A stretch of 64,000 nucleotides of DNA from Pukyongia sp963768085 (GTDB taxonomy: Bacteria; Bacteroidota; Bacteroidia; Flavobacteriales; Flavobacteriaceae), in the NCBI GenBank assembly GCA_963768085.1, contig CAVYGO010000002.1, positions 540,261 to 604,260 on the forward strand. The letters run 5' to 3'. Below are positions 7,794 through 17,438 of the stretch, piece after piece; within the stretch, counting starts at the first letter, position 1; every line of letters begins with the position of its first letter. The notes below the pieces were generated by a model, which did no database searches, had not been told where the DNA came from, and saw only the letters and a program-made list of their open reading frames with translations. A program made the translations under genes and the position numbers.

Positions 7794-8814
7794 ATGCGTA
7801 ATTGTGAAGGGTTTTAAGGAATTTTTCATGCATGGCCTCCGAGTAATCCAGGTGCGTCACTATACGCAATTTACCATGGCCCATATCGCTAATCAGGATA
7901 TCATTTTCTTTCAGGTCGTTCATAAACTTATCTTCCGAAAGTGACGCATCCAGGTAGAATATCACAATATTGGTTTCCGTAGGTTCTACCTTACTCACAT
8001 AATTCAATTGAGCAAGTTTAGAGGCTATTTCCGAAGCCCTCCGATGATCTTCTTCAAGTCTGTCTACATGGTGATCGAGGGCGTAGATCCCTGCTGCCGC
8101 CATAAATCCAACCTGTCGCATCCCACCGCCAAGTACCTTACGTACTCGAATAGCGTTTTCCATGATCCCTCGTTTCCCAACCAGAACTGTACCAAGGGGT
8201 GCTCCCAAACCCTTACTGAAACATACCGAAATTGAATCAGCCAGCTTTCCAAAATCCTTTGCTTGCTGGTTCTTTGCCACCAGGGCATTCATTAAGCGGG
8301 CACCATCTAAATGCAAGCCCAGGTCGTGCCTATCACAAACTTCCCTGATCTCTTTGATCGTTTGTAAATCGTAACAAGCTCCTCCGCCTTTATTGGTCGT
8401 ATTTTCAATACATACCAGGGATGTTAGCGGACTGTGATAAAAATCGGGCGGATTGATCGATTCCATAACCTGCTTGGCTGTGATCATACCACGATCACCA
8501 TCCACCAGCTTACAACTCACTCCGCTATTGAAGGAAGCCCCTCCTCCCTCATAATGATACACATGGGCCCATTTATCACAGATCAATTGCTCTGAAGGAT
8601 TGGTGTGAAGTTTTATTGCCGCCTGGTTCGCCATGCTGCCTGAGGGAAAGAACAGCGCTTCATCCATTCCAAAAAGCTCGGTCATTCGCCTTTCCAGCTC
8701 ATTTACCGTAGGATCTTCTTTATACACATCATCGCCAGTCCTGGCATTTATTATGGCTTTCAACATGCCCGGCGTTGGCCGTGTTACCGTATCACTTCGA
8801 AGGTCTGTTATCAT
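7792..8814 (-). CDS. ltaE: Low-specificity L-threonine aldolase
   Basis: The 340-residue fold-type I PLP enzyme carries the family start DLRSDTVTRPTPGML, the HLDGARL aspartate motif (around residue 170) and the PLP lysine K201 in CFSKGLGAPLG. It splits L-threonine or allo-threonine into glycine and acetaldehyde in the cytoplasm. Length and motif order match bacterial LtaE. The start ATG lies seven bases from the stop of the secreted unknown gene upstream, so the two are probably co-transcribed. Confidence 0.9.
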   Translation of the reverse strand: MITDLRSDTVTRPTPGMLKAIINARTGDDVYKEDPTVNELERRMTELFGMDEALFFPSGSMANQAAIKLHTNPSEQLICDKWAHVYHYEGGGASFNSGVSCKLVDGDRGMITAKQVMESINPPDFYHSPLTSLVCIENTTNKGGGACYDLQTIKEIREVCDRHDLGLHLDGARLMNALVAKNQQAKDFGKLADSISVCFSKGLGAPLGTVLVGKRGIMENAIRVRKVLGGGMRQVGFMAAAGIYALDHHVDRLEEDHRRASEIASKLAQLNYVSKVEPTETNIVIFYLDASLSEDKFMNDLKENDILISDMGHGKLRIVTHLDYSEAMHEKFLKTLHNYA

Positions 8815-8820
8815 GAAGGG

Positions 8821-9444
8821 TTAGTTTTTTTGTCTTTTGAATTTTGCCTGAAGAGCTGAGATCACTTCATCAAGATTCTTGTCAAGCCGTACTATCTTGA
8901 TGCCGTTATTATAATTATAATTTGTATTTGGGTGTTCTTTCGAAGTGGTGAGATCGTACAAACCGTAATTCTGCGTCATTCCACTCCCGTCTTTTTTAAA
9001 GTAAAAAGATCTTTTACAGGGCTGCACGGAAGTACGGGAAACCGGTTTACCGGTTATGTTATTCGCCTTATATGGTTTTACTGAATTCAACTGAAGATCG
9101 GAATAATTCGTATGAACAAATTCCATCAGTTCATTGCTTTTCAGTGGAATGGAATAAAACAACCCGCAATTATCGATCTTCTTAATCATAGTGGTTCCTT
9201 CTTCCTCCCAGAGCACATAGACCTCAAAATAGGTCCCCCTGGATGTGCACATTCTTCCATTCTCCATTTGAAACATTTCGATACTCCCCGTGCAAAATCG
9301 CTTGTTGCTAAACCAGTTGGCGATACCTCGCTCTTCGAGTTTAACAGTGAATTCATTGACCAATTTATCTACATAAGCTTCATCGTTCTGAGCACTAAGC
9401 TGGAGACTGGTAATAACAAATATTGCTAAGAGTAGTTTTTTCAT
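8821..9444 (-). CDS. Secreted protein of unknown function
   Basis: The 207-residue product has a clear signal peptide (MKKLLLAIFVITSLQLSAQ) and no recognised domain. The mature part has several cysteines (FCTGS, RMCTS, DNCGL, QPCKRS) that could form two disulfides in the periplasm, and a basic C-terminal tail. It sits 12 bases after the metalloprotease gene and directly before ltaE on the same strand. I do not recognise the family. Confidence 0.65.
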   Translation of the reverse strand: MKKLLLAIFVITSLQLSAQNDEAYVDKLVNEFTVKLEERGIANWFSNKRFCTGSIEMFQMENGRMCTSRGTYFEVYVLWEEEGTTMIKKIDNCGLFYSIPLKSNELMEFVHTNYSDLQLNSVKPYKANNITGKPVSRTSVQPCKRSFYFKKDGSGMTQNYGLYDLTTSKEHPNTNYNYNNGIKIVRLDKNLDEVISALQAKFKRQKN

Positions 9445-9456
9445 AAATTGAGGTTG

Positions 9457-11865
9457 TTACTGATTATAGTTCGGTCCGGAACAGTCCATTCCAATCGGGC
9501 TGCCATCCGGGATCTTAGGAGGGCTCATTCTTTTAAATTCATCAGGATCTTCTCTGAACTTATTTATCTCTCTAAGCATTTCCTTTCCGAAGGAACTTTT
9601 AGCGTCGATCATTTTCTTAAAAGAATCGAGTTTATCGTTTACAATAGCCTTAACCTGCGGACTCGCATTGTCATTAGCCACCAGCCCTAAAAGCTGATGA
9701 AGTGTTACGTACTGAATAGTTCGTGTTACCTCTTTTTCATAAGCGGTCGTAGATGGCTGGTTAAAAACATTGGCTAACACGGAATTTAAAACATCAATAA
9801 ATCCGATGTTCTTAGAATCCATGCTCTTCTGTTGCACCAGGCGATTCGCACGCTGTGGATGTAACAACAATGAAAGTGTCATATTACTGGAAGTAGCCGC
9901 AGCTCCAAAAGCATCAAAAGAAACCCCCATATCACTCTTAAATGATTCCCGGGTCCTGTTATATCCAAAAGCTCTCGGTGGAAATAATTTAAGTTGGGAT
10001 TCGGGTATCATTAAATGCTCCGAATTCAAGGTTTTCACCACTGCCTCCAAAGCGGCTTTCTGCTCCACCGAAGACAAATAACGCGGCATGGATCCCTCCT
10101 GTCCTTTCAGTGAATAATCATATTCCATCCCTCCGATCAGCTTCACGGCAGCCTCTGTTTGATATCGATGAAAGAAATACAAGGGTACAAAAACATCTTC
10201 CAGGACGGTAAGCGGTTCTCCGGTTCGGATATTATCAATCGAGAAATTGGCAATTGCGTGTTTCCGGATTTCAAGTACATTCAGTAATTCTGAAGTAGCG
10301 TCGGTCCCATTATCCCATAAATGTGCCTTGGCGTGGGCACCACCTTGTGCCCTGGCGTCGCTATCGGTGATATATCGAAGTCCGCTATTAAATGCGGTTT
10401 CGAGAATTCCTTTTAAATATTCCTTTTCAGAAGTTCCCTGTGCCGCATTGCCATATGAGTAGGCCACTGTTACTTTGTCCCATTTTCCTATACCTGTCGC
10501 ATACGCATTACTGAAATCCACTTCACCATTCTTCAGGTTCAAAGCAGGGTGCGGATAATCCATCACACTTGCCCTGTTATTGGTGCTGGCTGCAAAATTG
10601 TGTGCAAATCCAATGGTATGGCCAACCTCGTGTGCCGAAAGTTGTCTAATACGCGCTAATGCCATATCCATCATAGGTTTTACATCGGTATCGCTATTCG
10701 CAAAAGGTCGGTTCATCAATGCCTGAGCGATCATAAAATCCTGACGTATTCTTAAACTCCCTAAACTAACATGCCCTTTGATAATCTCTCCGGTCCTGGG
10801 ATCACTAATCGTCGATCCGTAACTCCATCCTCGTGTAGAACGATGTACCCATTGAATTACATTGTAACGCACATCCATTGGGTCTGCGTCCTTAGGCAAC
10901 ATTTTCACCTGGAAAGCATCTTTGTACCCGATAGCCTCAAATGCCTGGTTCCACCAGCCGGCTCCGTCCAATAAGGCAGATCGTACCGGTTCGGGAGTAC
11001 CAGGGTCAAGGTAGTAAACGATCGGTTCCTGTGCCTCGCTTAGCTCCGCATTCGGGTTTTTCTTCTCCAGTCGGTGACGCATGATATATCGTTTCTTGAT
11101 AGGTTCCCAGACCGGTGTGCTGTAATCGAGGTGCGTTGTGGGATACGATCCGCACCTTGGATCAAATTCCCGGGGCGTATACCCCGCTCCGGGTAATTCC
11201 ACAAAACTGTAATGTTGTATCACCGAAACGGATTCGGCATTAGGTGCTACCGATCGCAATTTCGAACCTGTGGGAGTCCCTGTATAGGTTAGCATGGCTT
11301 CGAATTCCACATTCTTTGGAAATGCTTTGGTTCGCTCCATCCACAAGGTCGACCGCGATCCGTCGAGCTTATAGGTTCCCTCTTTCATCGATTTCAATCG
11401 CCGAACCACCCCGTGGGCATCCAACAACAAAAAAGGTGTAAGATCGATAATATAGGTCTGACCCATTGTTTCTTTAATTGGAAAACCGAAAATAACCGAT
11501 TTGGCAAAAGCTTCTGAAATGGATCTGCGCTCGAGTTCGTTATTTGACGTCGCGCGATACTCCATATTGGGCTGAATGAGTAGTATCTTATTTCCACTTT
11601 TTACAAATTTCACGACTTCCCCGCCTCCTAATTGGCCACGGTCTATACCAATATCATTGGAGCCTAAACCGGTTCGAAGGGAATGGACATAGAGAAATTC
11701 CGTGTTCAGCTTATCTACTTCCAGGTAGATCTCGCCGGAATCATCGGAATAATGAAAATTGAAAAATCCATCAAATTTCTTCAGGTTCTTCTTTTCAGAA
11801 AGAAATTGTGCAGAAACCGAAGTTGCACATACTATGGTAATTATTAATGTCGCTAGTCTATTCAT
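9457..11865 (-). CDS. Secreted zinc-dependent metalloprotease (DUF5117/DUF4953 type)
   Basis: The 802-residue protein has a signal peptide (cleavage after about residue 20) and the extended zinc motif HEVGHTIGFAH (H412, E413, H416, H422), the HExxHxxGxxH form of metzincin-like peptidases. The long flanking regions match the Bacteroidota family annotated as zinc-dependent metalloprotease with DUF5117 and DUF4953. Such proteins are exported and thought to degrade peptides outside the cell; substrate unknown. It leads a three-gene minus-strand run with the secreted unknown and ltaE. Confidence 0.85.
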   Translation of the reverse strand: MNRLATLIITIVCATSVSAQFLSEKKNLKKFDGFFNFHYSDDSGEIYLEVDKLNTEFLYVHSLRTGLGSNDIGIDRGQLGGGEVVKFVKSGNKILLIQPNMEYRATSNNELERRSISEAFAKSVIFGFPIKETMGQTYIIDLTPFLLLDAHGVVRRLKSMKEGTYKLDGSRSTLWMERTKAFPKNVEFEAMLTYTGTPTGSKLRSVAPNAESVSVIQHYSFVELPGAGYTPREFDPRCGSYPTTHLDYSTPVWEPIKKRYIMRHRLEKKNPNAELSEAQEPIVYYLDPGTPEPVRSALLDGAGWWNQAFEAIGYKDAFQVKMLPKDADPMDVRYNVIQWVHRSTRGWSYGSTISDPRTGEIIKGHVSLGSLRIRQDFMIAQALMNRPFANSDTDVKPMMDMALARIRQLSAHEVGHTIGFAHNFAASTNNRASVMDYPHPALNLKNGEVDFSNAYATGIGKWDKVTVAYSYGNAAQGTSEKEYLKGILETAFNSGLRYITDSDARAQGGAHAKAHLWDNGTDATSELLNVLEIRKHAIANFSIDNIRTGEPLTVLEDVFVPLYFFHRYQTEAAVKLIGGMEYDYSLKGQEGSMPRYLSSVEQKAALEAVVKTLNSEHLMIPESQLKLFPPRAFGYNRTRESFKSDMGVSFDAFGAAATSSNMTLSLLLHPQRANRLVQQKSMDSKNIGFIDVLNSVLANVFNQPSTTAYEKEVTRTIQYVTLHQLLGLVANDNASPQVKAIVNDKLDSFKKMIDAKSSFGKEMLREINKFREDPDEFKRMSPPKIPDGSPIGMDCSGPNYNQ

Positions 11866-11967
11866 ATTGAAATCGTTAAATCGGGGAGCGCTCTAAACTA
11901 CTAAAAATCCCTCAGAATTAATTTCCACATAAGAACTTAAATCCTATTTTTGTGAAAATTCTTTACA

Positions 11968-13075
11968 ATGATTACATCCGTTCAACTCACCGATCTTAAA
12001 AATCGCCTGGATGCGTTAAGGAGGTATCTTTGACGTTGATGGTAAACTCATAGAAATTTCCAACGACGAAGAGAAAACCTACGATCCCGATTTCTGGAAC
12101 AATCCACAGGAAGCCGAAGCCTTTATGAAACAGCTGCGGAACAAAAAGAAATGGGTGGAAGATTATGAAAAGGCAGTTGCTCTCACAGATGACGCTGAAG
12201 TGATCTACGAATTCTTCAAGGAAGGGGAAGGCGAAGCCGCCAATGTGGAAAAAAGGTATCATCTCGCCCTGGAAGCTATCGAATCACTTGAATTTAGAAA
12301 TATGCTGAGCGCGGAAGGCGACGATCTTTCTGCGGTACTTCAAATTACAGCAGGAGCCGGTGGAACCGAAAGCTGTGACTGGGCCCAGATGCTCATGCGT
12401 ATGTACCTGATGTGGGCGGAAAAGAATGGTTTTAAAGTAAAAGAACTCAACTTCCAGCAAGGCGATGTGGCCGGTATAAAAACAGTTACGCTGGAAATTG
12501 ATGGCGACTATGCGTTTGGCTGGCTGAAAAGTGAGAATGGAGTTCACAGGCTTGTACGTATCTCCCCTTTCGATAGCAATGCAAAGCGGCATACGAGTTT
12601 TGCGAGTGTTTATGTCTATCCGTTGGCGGATGATTCTATCGAGATCGATATCAATCCGGCTGAGATATCCTGGGACTTTGCCCGTAGTAGCGGAGCCGGT
12701 GGACAGAATGTGAATAAGGTTGAGACAAAGGCTATCCTTACGCACCACCCCAGTGGTATTGTGATCCATAATTCGGAAACACGTTCGCAGTTGGAGAACC
12801 GCGAAAAGGCTATGCAAATGCTGAAATCACAGCTTTACGAAATAGAACTAAGGAAACAACAGGCGCAGCGGGATGAGATCGAAGCCGGAAAAATGGCCAT
12901 CGAATGGGGGTCGCAAATTCGGAATTATGTGTTACACCCCTATAAGTTAATTAAGGATGTACGTACCCAGCATGAAACCGGAAACGTGGATGCGGTACTC
13001 AATGGCGACCTCGACGCTTTCCTGAAAGCCTACCTTATGATGACCGGACAAAGGGAGAAAAAAGATGAATTGTAA
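11968..13075 (+). CDS. prfB: Peptide chain release factor 2, with programmed +1 frameshift
   Basis: The first 21 codons start at ATG 11968 and end at an in-frame TGA at 12031-12033. Reading shifts +1 at CTT-TGA-C and continues from GAC at 12032 to 13075, giving about 368 residues, the normal RF2 length. The frameshift site has AGGAGG six bases before the slippery CTT (19 AGG, 22 AGG, TAT, CTT, TGA C), the classical autoregulatory arrangement: low RF2 delays termination at UGA and favours the shift. The stop-recognition tripeptide SPF (RISPFDS) and the catalytic GGQ (SGAGGQNVNK) are present. A TATTTTTG box at 11945 may be its -7 element. This gene must not be called truncated. Confidence 0.96.
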
Positions 13076-13149
13076 TTCGTTAAACCCTTCCTAATTTTTT
13101 TTCTGAATTGCGGCAACCTCCTATTTTAGAGGATGTAAAAATCAACCTT

Positions 13150-14241
13150 ATGAAAATAACCAGACTTCCTCTCATATTAGGATTAGCTATAACTGCCATA
13201 ACCTTTGCGCAGGATCTCACCTTTGAAGAATACAATCCCACGTCCACCCTGGTTGTGGAAGGTAGTCCGGTGTTGAAAGCTAAATATCCTTTTATTGATA
13301 TACATGGCCACCAATACCGGATGTCGGGCCAGGATTTAACTCCGGTGGTAGCCGCAATGGATACACTCAACATGGGGATCATGGTGAACCTCAGCGGACG
13401 AACAGGAGATGAACTGAAAAAATCGGTTGCAAACATCCGAGACAACTTCCCAAATCGGTTTGTGGTTTTTGCGAATATTGATTTTGAGGGTGTAGGTACT
13501 GATGGATGGACGGAAAAAGCAGTGGTCCAACTCGAGGAGGATGTAAAAAGTGGCGCCAGAGGCTTAAAGATATATAAGAGTTTGGGGTTGCGATATAAAG
13601 ACCCGGAGGGCAAACGACTAGCTGTGGACGATTCAAGGTTGGATCCTATCTGGGAAAAATGTGGAGAACTTGGCATTCCGGTGCTAATTCATACCGCAGA
13701 TCCCAAGCCTTTCTGGGACGATTTCGACGGCGATAATGAACGTTGGCTGGAATTGAAATTGCGACCTCGCCGTAAACGAAGTGAAACGGATCCTGCTTCC
13801 TGGGAGCAATTAATTGCAGAGCAGCACAATATGTTTAAAAAACATCCTAACACCAGCTTTGTGAATGCGCACATGGGCTGGTACGCAAATGATCTCGGAA
13901 AATTAGGAAAATTAATGGATGAAATGCCCAATATGCATGTGGGTATCGGTGCAATTATCGCCGAACTGGGACGCCAACCCAGAACTGCACGTGCGTTCTT
14001 TATAAAATATCAGGACCGAATACTGTTCGGGAAGGACAGCTGGAAGCCGGAAGAGTTTCCTACCTATTTCCGGGTATTGGAGAGTAATGATGAATACTTC
14101 CCGTACCATAAGAAATACCATGCATTCTGGGCGATGTATGGTTTAGACCTGCCCGATGATGTGTTGAAGAAAGTGTACTATAAGAATGCGCTCCGTTTAG
14201 TTCCGGGTCTGGATAAAAGTCTTTTTCCTGAACTGAATTAG
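13150..14241 (+). CDS. Secreted amidohydrolase (amidohydro-related TIM barrel)
   Basis: Starting at ATG 13150 gives a proper signal peptide (MKITRLPLILGLAITAITFAQ); the earlier ATG at 13108 adds a charged tail and is less likely. The mature domain has the metal-ligand motif HGH (residues 52-54), a lysine-rich strand RGLKIYKS, HTADP, NAHMGWY and FGKDSW, the order expected for metal-dependent amidohydrolase family 2. It should hydrolyse or decarboxylate a small molecule in the periplasm; the substrate cannot be read from sequence. Length 363 residues. Confidence 0.8.
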   Translation: MKITRLPLILGLAITAITFAQDLTFEEYNPTSTLVVEGSPVLKAKYPFIDIHGHQYRMSGQDLTPVVAAMDTLNMGIMVNLSGRTGDELKKSVANIRDNFPNRFVVFANIDFEGVGTDGWTEKAVVQLEEDVKSGARGLKIYKSLGLRYKDPEGKRLAVDDSRLDPIWEKCGELGIPVLIHTADPKPFWDDFDGDNERWLELKLRPRRKRSETDPASWEQLIAEQHNMFKKHPNTSFVNAHMGWYANDLGKLGKLMDEMPNMHVGIGAIIAELGRQPRTARAFFIKYQDRILFGKDSWKPEEFPTYFRVLESNDEYFPYHKKYHAFWAMYGLDLPDDVLKKVYYKNALRLVPGLDKSLFPELN

Positions 14242-14295
14242 TCGCGATTTTTCCACAACAAGAAACTATTAGAATTAAACTAACCCGTACCGGAT

Positions 14296-14916
14296 ATGCA
14301 AAGTCAAATATCAACCATCATTTTCGACCTGGGAGGCGTTTTGATCGATTGGAATCCTGAATATGTTTTTCTGAAGGAATTCCGCGGAAACCGTGAAAAG
14401 ATGGATTGGTTCCTTAATGAAATATGTGCCTGGGAATGGAATGCCAATCAGGATGCCGGGTACCCCATCGCTAAAGCCACCGAGGATCGTATCGCCATGT
14501 TCCCTGAATACGAAGAGTTAATACGTATGTACTACGGTCGCTGGGACGAGATGCTGGGTTATACACATTACGATACGCTGGAGATCTTGGAATCGGTTGT
14601 AAACAATCCGGACTATCGCGTATTGGCACTAACGAATTGGAGTGGCGAAACCTTTCCCAAGGCCATCGCTAAGTTCGATTGGCTGAAATGGTTCGAAGGC
14701 ATCCTGGTAAGTGGAAACGAAGGAATGAGAAAGCCCTTTCCGGAAATTTACGAGCTTATGCTTTCACGTTACCGTATTGATCCTTCGGAAGCTGTTTTCA
14801 TTGATGACAGCATTAAAAACGTAGCTGGGTCCGAATTGACAGGCATAAAAGGAATTCATTTTACCGGTGCGTCCAACCTCATCCGATCCTTTGAAGATTT
14901 AGGGATCCGGATTTAA
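14296..14916 (+). CDS. HAD family phosphatase (HAD-IA, YihX-like)
   Basis: This 206-residue protein has motif I FDLGGVLIDW with nucleophile D11, motif II ALTNWS, motif III lysine in RKPFPEIY and motif IV FIDDS. The cap insertion after motif I is helical (subclass IA). Enzymes of this branch dephosphorylate sugar phosphates or related metabolites, e.g. glucose-1-phosphate for YihX. It begins a same-strand run with the PfkB kinase, 22 bases apart. Confidence 0.85.
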   Translation: MQSQISTIIFDLGGVLIDWNPEYVFLKEFRGNREKMDWFLNEICAWEWNANQDAGYPIAKATEDRIAMFPEYEELIRMYYGRWDEMLGYTHYDTLEILESVVNNPDYRVLALTNWSGETFPKAIAKFDWLKWFEGILVSGNEGMRKPFPEIYELMLSRYRIDPSEAVFIDDSIKNVAGSELTGIKGIHFTGASNLIRSFEDLGIRI

Positions 14917-14938
14917 GATTTATTAGTAACTTCCAACT

Positions 14939-15916
14939 ATGAAAAAAATGAAAGTGGCTGTACTGGGTCCCATTCCTCGGGATTATATCATTACTCATAA
15001 CAATGAAGAAATTCAGAAATACGGATGTGTTACTCACACAGCCATAGCTTTGTCCAATTTATTAGGATCGGAAGGTACGGTCTATCCGGTAACACATATC
15101 AGGAAAAGTGATGCGCAGGGTATAGAAGAACTCTTTGGAAATTATAATAACATTGATACTTCTTACATTTCTTCTGAAGCTGATATGGGGGACGTGATCC
15201 AGCTGAAGTTTACCGATCAGAACAATCGCATCGAAACACAGACCGCGTTCATGAAGCCTATCATGCCCGAAGATGTGAAGGATCTGTTGGACTGTGAAGT
15301 GTTCGTCTGTGTTCCTGTAACAGATTTTGAAGTTCCGCTGGAAACGCTTCAGTATATCAAAGAGAACAGTAACGCCTCAATTGTCTTCGATGCTCATGGC
15401 CCTACTACCGCTCTTACTACCCGTGGCGAACGAGTCACGAAATTCTGGGTGGACAGGGATCTTTGGTTACCATATATCGATGTCTTAAAAATGAACCTGG
15501 AAGAGGCGAATTGCAGTTGGTTTCAGAATGAATACACCCTGGAAGAATTGCGGCATAACGATGAGATCGCCATGGAACAACTTCCGCTTTTTGCTGCCCA
15601 TTGTCTGAGACAGGGTTTAAAATCGCTATTTGTTACCCTGGATGCCAGGGGTGTGATGGTCTATACATTGGAAAATGGTAGGCTGAATCAACAACTCGTC
15701 CCATCAGTTCCAGTAGATCATGTGGTAGACACAACGGGTTGTGGTGATTCATTCGCCGGAGGGATCGCTTTCAGTATGCTCCTCGCGCCCGATGATCCCA
15801 TAAAAGCTGCCCAATTCGGCAATGCTATGGGAGCCCAACGTACCCAAGGAAAGACCTTCGATGTATTTAAATCGCTTGAAGAGACCCAAACCATCTTAGA
15901 CAACACATACTCTTAA
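14939..15916 (+). CDS. PfkB family carbohydrate kinase
   Basis: The 325-residue ribokinase-like protein has the C-terminal PfkB signature DTTGCGDSFAGG, with the anion-hole loop GCGD (267-270) and D270 as catalytic base. The N-terminal GPIPRDY replaces the usual G-x-N-x-x-D sugar-binding start. Substrate is unknown (ribose, adenosine, fructose and others are used in this family). It is followed by the helical unknown gene after one base, so the two are tightly coupled. Confidence 0.85.
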   Translation: MKKMKVAVLGPIPRDYIITHNNEEIQKYGCVTHTAIALSNLLGSEGTVYPVTHIRKSDAQGIEELFGNYNNIDTSYISSEADMGDVIQLKFTDQNNRIETQTAFMKPIMPEDVKDLLDCEVFVCVPVTDFEVPLETLQYIKENSNASIVFDAHGPTTALTTRGERVTKFWVDRDLWLPYIDVLKMNLEEANCSWFQNEYTLEELRHNDEIAMEQLPLFAAHCLRQGLKSLFVTLDARGVMVYTLENGRLNQQLVPSVPVDHVVDTTGCGDSFAGGIAFSMLLAPDDPIKAAQFGNAMGAQRTQGKTFDVFKSLEETQTILDNTYS

Positions 15917-15917
15917 A

Positions 15918-16400
15918 ATGAAAGCAGCCACGGTCGCTCAAATAAGGAAAGAATTAAAATACAGATCGAGCGACGAACTCGAGCAACTCTGTCTGCGCTT
16001 AGCCAGATTCAAAAAAGAAAATAAAGAACTCCTCACCTACTTGCTTTTCGAAAGTGATGATGAAGCTAGTTATGTGGAACACGTGAAGGAAAATATGCTG
16101 GCTATGTTCAACGAGATAAACACATCCAGTTTTTATTATATAAAGAAAAGTACTCGGAAGATATTGAGAGAGACAAAAAAGTTCATCCGCTACTCATCTG
16201 TAAAAGAAACAGAGGTTGAGCTATTGCTGTTCTTTTGTAAGCAACTTAAGGATTTCCGACCCAAAATAGATGGAAACAGAATGCTGATGAATCTGTTCGA
16301 CCGACAGATACAATTTATCAAGACCAAGATTAAAGGTCTGCATGAGGACCTGCAATTCGATTACACCGAGGAATTAAACAACATCATTCAGAAATCATGA
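15918..16400 (+). CDS. Conserved helical protein of unknown function
   Basis: This 160-residue protein is rich in Lys, Glu and Leu and looks all-helical, with no signal peptide or membrane segment. I do not recognise a domain. Its ATG lies one base after the PfkB stop, and its end overlaps the extended start of the YceI gene by ATGA, so it sits inside an operon. Confidence 0.65.
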   Translation: MKAATVAQIRKELKYRSSDELEQLCLRLARFKKENKELLTYLLFESDDEASYVEHVKENMLAMFNEINTSSFYYIKKSTRKILRETKKFIRYSSVKETEVELLLFFCKQLKDFRPKIDGNRMLMNLFDRQIQFIKTKIKGLHEDLQFDYTEELNNIIQKS

Positions 16401-17026
16401 AAACGTATTTATTTATTAATAGAATGAAAGAAATAAGCTTACTCCTTATTGTAACAGTAACTTTGGTTTCCTTTGTGCAGAGTCCTATTGAACTGCAAAA
16501 GTTAACCGCCGAGACCAACCACTCCTCCCTGCTCTTTTCTGTCCCTATCGCAAATGGTATAACAAGAATCACAGGGAAGTATAACACGTATACTATCGAT
16601 CTCGATTATGTGGATAAAGACTTCACAAAGTCGTTGCTTTCCGCAAGTATCAAAGCAGCGAGTATAGATACCGGAATAGACGGCCGGGACGATCATCTGA
16701 GAAGTTCCGATTTCTTCGATACCGAAACATTCCCTGAGATCACATTCCAAAGTAGTGCTATTGTCAAAACGGAGAAAGGGTATAAGGCAATTGGAGATTT
16801 CACTATGCACGGAGTAACCAGGGAAATTGAAATTCCATTTATAATCACGGGTGTTGATGGAGAAAATACAATTGGTATTTCAGCCCGTATGTCGATCGAC
16901 AGAACCGATTATGGTGTTGGAAATGATTTCAAACATTCCGAGATAGAAAATTTCATAAGTAATTCGATTGATGTTGAGATCGACTTTTGGACTAAAAGAA
17001 GAAAAGAACCAAAAAAAGAAGAATGA
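16397..17026 (+). CDS. YceI family protein
   Basis: Two starts are possible: ATG 16397, overlapping the previous stop as ATGA, or ATG 16424, which gives a cleaner signal peptide (MKEISLLLIVTVTLVSFVQ). The mature protein follows the YceI lipocalin-like barrel: HSSLLFSVP, the GRDDHLRSSDFFDTE motif, FPEITFQSS, GDFTMHGVTREIEIPF and RTDYGVG. YceI proteins bind isoprenoid chains in the periplasm. The 3' end overlaps the ArsC-like gene by ATGA. Confidence 0.88.
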   Translation: MKTYLFINRMKEISLLLIVTVTLVSFVQSPIELQKLTAETNHSSLLFSVPIANGITRITGKYNTYTIDLDYVDKDFTKSLLSASIKAASIDTGIDGRDDHLRSSDFFDTETFPEITFQSSAIVKTEKGYKAIGDFTMHGVTREIEIPFIITGVDGENTIGISARMSIDRTDYGVGNDFKHSEIENFISNSIDVEIDFWTKRRKEPKKEE

Positions 17027-17364
17027 CTACAATTTATCACAACCCGAGATGCAGAAAATCACGAGAAACCTTGCAACTACTCGAGCAGAAAAACGAGACT
17101 ATTGAAACTGTTTTATATCTTGAAAATCCTCCAACCACCGCCACGCTGAAGAAACTACTTAAAAAGCTTGGAATAGCCCCCATGGAGTTGATCCGAAAGA
17201 ACGAGACTATATGGAAAGAAAAATTTAAGAACAAGGATTTAAACGATGCTGAAATCCTTGAAGCCATGGTCACTTACCCCAAACTCATCGAGCGACCTAT
17301 CGTAACAAAAAATGGCAAAGCAGCGCTGGGAAGACCACCGGAAAACGTTTTACATATCTTATAG
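17023..17364 (+). CDS. ArsC/Spx-family protein (glutaredoxin-type arsenate reductase-like)
   Basis: This 113-residue protein has the active-site start YHNPRCRKSRETL with C10 and the C-terminal ERPIV element of the ArsC family. It lacks a second cysteine near the active site, so it would depend on glutathione/glutaredoxin or another thiol partner if it is a true arsenate reductase. No other arsenic gene lies nearby, so a general thiol-redox role is equally likely. It overlaps the YceI gene by four bases. Confidence 0.85.
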   Translation: MTTIYHNPRCRKSRETLQLLEQKNETIETVLYLENPPTTATLKKLLKKLGIAPMELIRKNETIWKEKFKNKDLNDAEILEAMVTYPKLIERPIVTKNGKAALGRPPENVLHIL

Positions 17365-17438
17365 AATATTTAACAAAAGATTGGCTCTGACAGATTAAAC
17401 ATCAGATTATTTTCGTGGTCTAAATTGAAAATCTCCTG

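Noticed and set aside
12284..12817. 177-residue frame antisense to prfB
   Set aside because: It is a shadow of the strongly conserved RF2 coding sequence and has no recognisable family.
13080..13676. 198-residue frame antisense to the amidohydrolase
   Set aside because: Shadow of a real gene; the Ser/Arg-rich product has no domain or start context.
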